64,000 bases of DNA, taken from assembly GCF_039978735.1 (NCBI RefSeq), contig NZ_JBDWAS010000043.1:124001-188000 (forward strand), read 5' to 3'. The notes beneath the pieces are model-generated. The model was not told where the DNA came from, searched no databases, and was given only the letters and a program-made list of their open reading frames with translations. Positions 60,246-64,000 of the stretch are shown here, one piece after another (position 1 is the stretch's first letter; each line of letters begins with the position of its first letter). The DNA is from Maricaulis sp039978735 (GTDB lineage Bacteria; Pseudomonadota; Alphaproteobacteria; Caulobacterales; Maricaulaceae). The position numbers and the translations under genes were made by a program.

Positions 60246-62621
60246 CTAGAGTTTCACGCGCCTCAGCCGCAGCGCATTGGTGATCACCGAGACCGAGGAC
60301 AGGCTCATCGCGGCGGCGGCGAACATGGGGGAGATCAGCATGCCCATGACCGGATAGAGCACACCGGCCGCGATCGGCACGCCCGAAGCGTTGTACACCA
60401 GGGCAAAGAACAGGTTCTGCCGGATATTGTGCATCGTCGCCGTCGACAACCGGCGTGCCCTGACGATACCCGTGAGGTCACCCTTCACCAGCGTAAAGCC
60501 GGCGCTCTCGATGGCAACATCCGCCCCGGTGCCCATGGCGATGCCGACATCGGCCTGGGCGAGAGCGGGCGCATCATTGACGCCGTCGCCGGCCATGGCG
60601 ACACGGGCGCCATCAGACTGGAGCTCCCGAATAATGCGGGCCTTGTCTTCCGGCAGCACATCGGCCCGTATCTCGTCGATACCCAGCCGGGCAGCAACGG
60701 CTCTGGCTGTGCGTTCATTGTCGCCGGTCGCCATGATGATGCGGAAGCCCTGCGCGTGCAGCTGCTTCAGTGCGTCGGGAGTGGTCTGTTTTACGGGGTC
60801 GGCAACGCAGACCAGACCGGCTATCCGCCCGCCTATGGCCACGAACATGACCGTCTCACCCTGATCGCGGCGGCGGTCGGCGTCGGCGGCAAGCGGGCCA
60901 GGATCGAGGCCGAGCCCTTCCATCAGCCGCACATTGCCCAGGGCAATATCGTGCCCGTCCACCCGGCCTGTCACGCCCTGGCCGGTAACCGCCTCGAAGT
61001 CTGCGGCCTTGCCGGGCTCCAGGCCCTTCTCCCGCGCGCCCGCGACGATCGCTTCGGCGAGCGGGTGCTCGGATCCGTTTTCCAGGCCCGCGGCCAGGCG
61101 CAACACCGTGTCGGCATCGAAACCGGCCTGCGGGAGCACGCTTTGAAGCTTCGGCCGGCCTTCGGTCAGCGTGCCGGTCTTGTCGACGATCAGCGTGTCG
61201 ACCTTCGCGAACCGCTCCAGCGCCTCGGCATTCTTGATCAGCACGCCGGCCTGCGCGCCGCGGCCGGTCGCTGTCATGATCGACATCGGCGTGGCCAGGC
61301 CCAGCGCACAGGGGCAAGCGATGATCAGCACTGAGACAGCAGCCACCAGGGCGTAGGCCATGGCGGGCTCCGGCCCCCACACCGACCAGCCGATGAAGGC
61401 CAGGATGGCGACGCCGATCACGGCCGGCACGAAGCGTCCGGAGATCACATCGGCGAGTTTCTGGATCGGGGCGCGGCTGCGCTGGGCCGCCGCAACCATT
61501 TCCACGATCTGGCTGAGGACGGTGTCCTTGCCGACACGTTTTGCCTCGATCACCAGCGAACCGGTGCCATTGATCGTGGCGCCGGTGACGGCGTCGCCGG
61601 CTGTCTTCTCCACCGGCACGGGTTCGCCGGAAATCATCGACTCGTCCACCGAGGACCGGCCATCCACAACATCGCCGTCGACCGGGATTTTCTCGCCCGG
61701 ACGTACGCGCAACCGGTCGCCGACGGCAACGTCTTCCAGCGCGATCTCTTCCTCGCGCCCGTCCTCGCGGATAATGCGGGCCGTCTTCGCAGCGAGATCC
61801 ATCAGAGCCCGGATCGCCGAACCTGTCCGCTCGCGCGCGCCCAGCTCCATCAGCTGGCCCAGCAGGACGAGGACGGTAATCACAGCACCGGCCTCGAAAT
61901 AGACGGCGACATGCCCGCCCGCATCCCGGAAACCGTCCGGGAAAATACCGGGCGCGATCGTGGCGGTGACACTGAAGAGATAGGCTGCCCCAACCCCCAT
62001 CGCGATCAGGGTGAACATGTTGAGATTGCCGCTGATGACGGATTTGTAGCCGCGCACGAAGAAGGGCCAGCCCGACCACAGCACGACCGGGGTCGCCAGA
62101 ACCAGCTCGACGAGGATTGCCAGCCCTTCGCCAAGCGACTCCCGGATAAATCCGAGCCCCACAAACGGTCCCATAGACAGAACCACCAGCGGCAGGGTCA
62201 GGATGGCGCCGACCCAGAAACGCCGCCGGAAGTCCACCAGTTCGGGATTGGGGCCCTGATCCGCAGCCGGCACGCCCATCGGCTCCAGCGCCATACCGCA
62301 TATCGGACAGTCCTCGGGTTTGTCGCTGACGATCTCCGGATGCATGGGGCAGGTGTATTGCGTACCCGACGGCATGTCCTCATAGGCCTGCCGGTGGGCA
62401 CCGGACAGATAATGATCCGGATCCGCGGCGAACTTGTCGTGACAGGATTGCGAGCAGAAGTGCCAGGTCTCGCCCCGGCGTTCAAAACTCGGCTTGCCCG
62501 CATCGATCCGGACATCCATGCCGCAAACCGGATCCTTTACCGTCTCACTGGTGTGACCGCCGGATTCTGTCTGTGCACGTGTGCTGCAGCACCCCTGTGC
62601 GTGTGCCTGGTCAGATGTCAT
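60246..62621 (-). CDS. copA: copper-type P1B ATPase with YHS and metal-binding zinc-ribbon-like domains
   Basis: The 791-residue ATPase pumps Cu(I)/Ag(I)-type ions out of the cytoplasm. Instead of CxxC ferredoxin-like domains, its N-terminus has a CC pair (residues 11-12), a YHS domain (VKDPVCGMDV, CSQSCHDKF; about 28-70) and a heavy-metal-binding domain (YTCPMHPEI, DCPICGMALEP; about 88-114). The membrane motif CPCALGLATP is near residue 435, DKTGTLTEG near 481 and SEHPLAEAI after it. VYNASGVPIAAG and MSLSSVSVITNALRL in the last helices complete the Cu(I) site. It has its own MerR/CueR-type promoter and leads an operon with a permease and ppk2. Confidence 0.93.
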   Translation of the reverse strand: MTSDQAHAQGCCSTRAQTESGGHTSETVKDPVCGMDVRIDAGKPSFERRGETWHFCSQSCHDKFAADPDHYLSGAHRQAYEDMPSGTQYTCPMHPEIVSDKPEDCPICGMALEPMGVPAADQGPNPELVDFRRRFWVGAILTLPLVVLSMGPFVGLGFIRESLGEGLAILVELVLATPVVLWSGWPFFVRGYKSVISGNLNMFTLIAMGVGAAYLFSVTATIAPGIFPDGFRDAGGHVAVYFEAGAVITVLVLLGQLMELGARERTGSAIRALMDLAAKTARIIREDGREEEIALEDVAVGDRLRVRPGEKIPVDGDVVDGRSSVDESMISGEPVPVEKTAGDAVTGATINGTGSLVIEAKRVGKDTVLSQIVEMVAAAQRSRAPIQKLADVISGRFVPAVIGVAILAFIGWSVWGPEPAMAYALVAAVSVLIIACPCALGLATPMSIMTATGRGAQAGVLIKNAEALERFAKVDTLIVDKTGTLTEGRPKLQSVLPQAGFDADTVLRLAAGLENGSEHPLAEAIVAGAREKGLEPGKAADFEAVTGQGVTGRVDGHDIALGNVRLMEGLGLDPGPLAADADRRRDQGETVMFVAIGGRIAGLVCVADPVKQTTPDALKQLHAQGFRIIMATGDNERTARAVAARLGIDEIRADVLPEDKARIIRELQSDGARVAMAGDGVNDAPALAQADVGIAMGTGADVAIESAGFTLVKGDLTGIVRARRLSTATMHNIRQNLFFALVYNASGVPIAAGVLYPVMGMLISPMFAAAAMSLSSVSVITNALRLRRVKL

Positions 62622-62650
62622 GCCGGACTCCTTTCACCGCTGACACAGAC

Positions 62651-62681
62651 TATCTGGACTTTCCAGTAACTGGAGGGTCAA
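62651..62681 (-). promoter_or_regulatory. MerR/CueR-type operator/promoter 4, drives copA
   Basis: TTGACC (62681-62676, minus strand), a 19-bp spacer with TCCAGT-T-ACTGGA and CAGATA (62656-62651). The centre of the dyad differs from the other three sites (CCAG..CTGG rather than CTAG), as expected of CueR/HmrR-type copper promoters against zinc/lead/cadmium types. It is 30 bp before the copA start. Confidence 0.82.
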
Positions 62682-62744
62682 GCCCCTTCGGGACCGCGCT
62701 GCGCATTTGGTGCTGCGGACGGGAATACGGAAACAAGATGGCCA

Positions 62745-64000
62745 TCACCGGTCTCCCGCCGGACCGCTCCGCAGCCGCCAGCGCTGCCAGATCAGGAAAG
62801 CCGCCGGCAAGACGAGCAGGGTCAGCACGGTCGCGCTTGTCATGCCGCCGACCATGGGGGCTGCGATGCGCCGCATCACTTCCGACCCGGTGCCCGAGCC
62901 GAACATGATCGGCAGGAGGCCGGCGATAACGACCGCGACGGTCATCATGATGGGGCGAACACGCAGGAGCGCCCCCTTCACCACGGCCTCCCGCAGGTCC
63001 TCCGACGTAAGGTCCCGTTTCTCCGCCGCAGCCTGTTCCTGCCGGTCCTTCAGCGCCTGTTCGAGATAGACGATCATCAGCACGCCGATCTCCACCGCGA
63101 CACCGGCGAGCGCGATGAAGCCCACCCCGACCGCCACGGACATGTTGTAGCCCAGAAGGTCGAGCAGCCACAGCCCGCCGACGAGCGCCAGCGGCAACGT
63201 GCCCATGATCAGGAGAACCGGAACCAGACGCCGGAAATTGAGGAAGAGCAGCAGAACGATGATCGCCAGGGTGACCGGAACCACGACACTGAGCCGCTCT
63301 TTTGCGCGCTCCATGTACTCGTACTGGCCCGACCATGAGAGCGAGTAGCCCGCAGGCAGTTCGATCTGCTCGGCCACGGCGCGCTGCGCCTCGGCGACAT
63401 AGGACCCGATATCCACGCCGGTGATGTCGACATAGATCCAGCCGTTGAGCCGGGCATTCTCGCTGCGGATCACGCCGGGTCCGTCGGAGATGGATATTTC
63501 CGCGACCCGGCCGAGCGGGATTTCTGCGCCGGTCGGCGTAATCAACGGCAGCGCACGCAACTCCTCCACGGAGCCACGGTAGTCGCGCGGATAGCGCAGA
63601 TTGACGGGATAGCGTTCCAGCCCCTCCACACTCTCGGTGATGGTCATGCCGCCGATGGCGGTGCGCACGACGTCGTGCACATCGGCAACGTTGAGGCCGA
63701 AACGGGCCGCCTCACGCCGGTCCACATCGATATCGACGAACCGCCCGCCGGTCACACGTTCGGCATAGACCGAGGCCGTGCCGGGCACCGCACCGATCAC
63801 GTCCTCGATGCGTTCGCCGATCTCGGCGATGGTTTCCAGATCCGGGCCGGCGACCTTGATCCCGACCGGCGTCTTGATGCCGGTGGCCAGCATGTCGATC
63901 CGGTTGCGGATCGGCATGATCCAGACATCGGTGAGGCTGGGCACATCGACCAGGGCGTCGAGCTCGGCGCGGATGTCGTCCATCGTCACGCCGGGCCGCC
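62745..64000 (-). CDS. cusA: HME-RND copper/silver efflux pump (CusA-like), 3' part
   Basis: The frame is open to the window edge, so only the C-terminal 417 codons are visible. The text RNRIDMLATGIKTPVGIKV is diagnostic of CusA/SilA and carries the first metal-binding Met. It continues with PNL-type porter regions (YPVNLRYPRDYRGSVEEL), TM7-TM12 (VPVTLAIIVLLLFLNFRRLV; VEIGVLMIVYLEQALKDR; LTLLVLPAAFLIW). The gene lies just upstream of the copA promoter in the same direction and ends 64 bp from it. The remaining cus genes should lie beyond 64000. Confidence 0.9.
   Translation of the reverse strand, partial: RPGVTMDDIRAELDALVDVPSLTDVWIMPIRNRIDMLATGIKTPVGIKVAGPDLETIAEIGERIEDVIGAVPGTASVYAERVTGGRFVDIDVDRREAARFGLNVADVHDVVRTAIGGMTITESVEGLERYPVNLRYPRDYRGSVEELRALPLITPTGAEIPLGRVAEISISDGPGVIRSENARLNGWIYVDITGVDIGSYVAEAQRAVAEQIELPAGYSLSWSGQYEYMERAKERLSVVVPVTLAIIVLLLFLNFRRLVPVLLIMGTLPLALVGGLWLLDLLGYNMSVAVGVGFIALAGVAVEIGVLMIVYLEQALKDRQEQAAAEKRDLTSEDLREAVVKGALLRVRPIMMTVAVVIAGLLPIMFGSGTGSEVMRRIAAPMVGGMTSATVLTLLVLPAAFLIWQRWRLRSGPAGDR

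Overview
The window is GC-rich (about 65%) and tightly packed. Its gene families (Trb/Tra-type DNA processing with DUF736, DUF2493, DUF2840 and DUF2285 proteins, HME-RND metal pumps, a CnrYXH-like regulator) point to an alphaproteobacterium. A marine Maricaulales/Hyphomonadales-type host is a guess. Almost everything after position 3,000 is accessory DNA: a transposon module, then a metal-resistance island interleaved with the core of an integrative conjugative element (ICE).

Layout. (a) 19-2917: a secreted glycoside-hydrolase-like protein and two small unknown genes. (b) 3150-8650: a Tn5053/Tn402-type tniA-tniB-tniQ module with repeated transposase-binding-like sites at its left end; an orphan MbcA/ParS-type antitoxin and an HNH protein follow where a resolvase is usually found. 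(c) 8956-33627: three complete HME-RND efflux operons (two on minus, one on plus). Each starts with a small His/Cys-rich exported protein followed by the outer-membrane factor, the membrane-fusion lipoprotein and the RND pump. A CDF zinc-type exporter, two DUF3703 genes, a HupE/UreJ-like protein, an acyltransferase, a DUF3147 protein and a short tyrosine recombinase lie among them. (d) 33889-35500: an AbiE toxin-antitoxin pair. (e) 35537-53096: ICE core, minus strand (RHH protein, TraG coupling ATPase, VirD2-type relaxase, transglycosylase, TraF peptidase, DUF2840, AlpA, DUF2285, two divergent XRE/DUF2285-like pairs, an AAA/DUF4143 ATPase, DUF736, DUF2493, Toprim primase-like protein, ParB, ArdC). 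No trb mating-pore genes are present where they normally follow traG. (f) 53552-64000: a second metal block: acyltransferase, PepSY protein, His/Met-rich secreted protein, ECF sigma factor with periplasmic sensor and anti-sigma (CnrHXY-like), DUF2231 protein, then a copA-permease-ppk2 operon and the 3' part of a CusA-type copper/silver pump running off the window.

How it works together. The RND tripartite pumps and the CDF/P-type exporters cover both cytoplasm and periplasm. Four promoters with 19-bp spacers and MerR-family dyads (near 10475, 16705, 33685 and 62665) drive the CDF gene, RND operon 1, RND operon 3 and copA. No MerR-type regulator is encoded in the window, so a regulator in trans is implied. 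The cnr-like trio adds periplasmic sensing.

The least explained structures are: five exact 23-bp-spaced repeats at 45918-46032; a pair of matching leader hairpins directly before the ribosome-binding sites of parB and ardC; a second hairpin pair before the DUF736 and DUF2493 genes; the tni end repeats; and the copA-permease-ppk2 operon.
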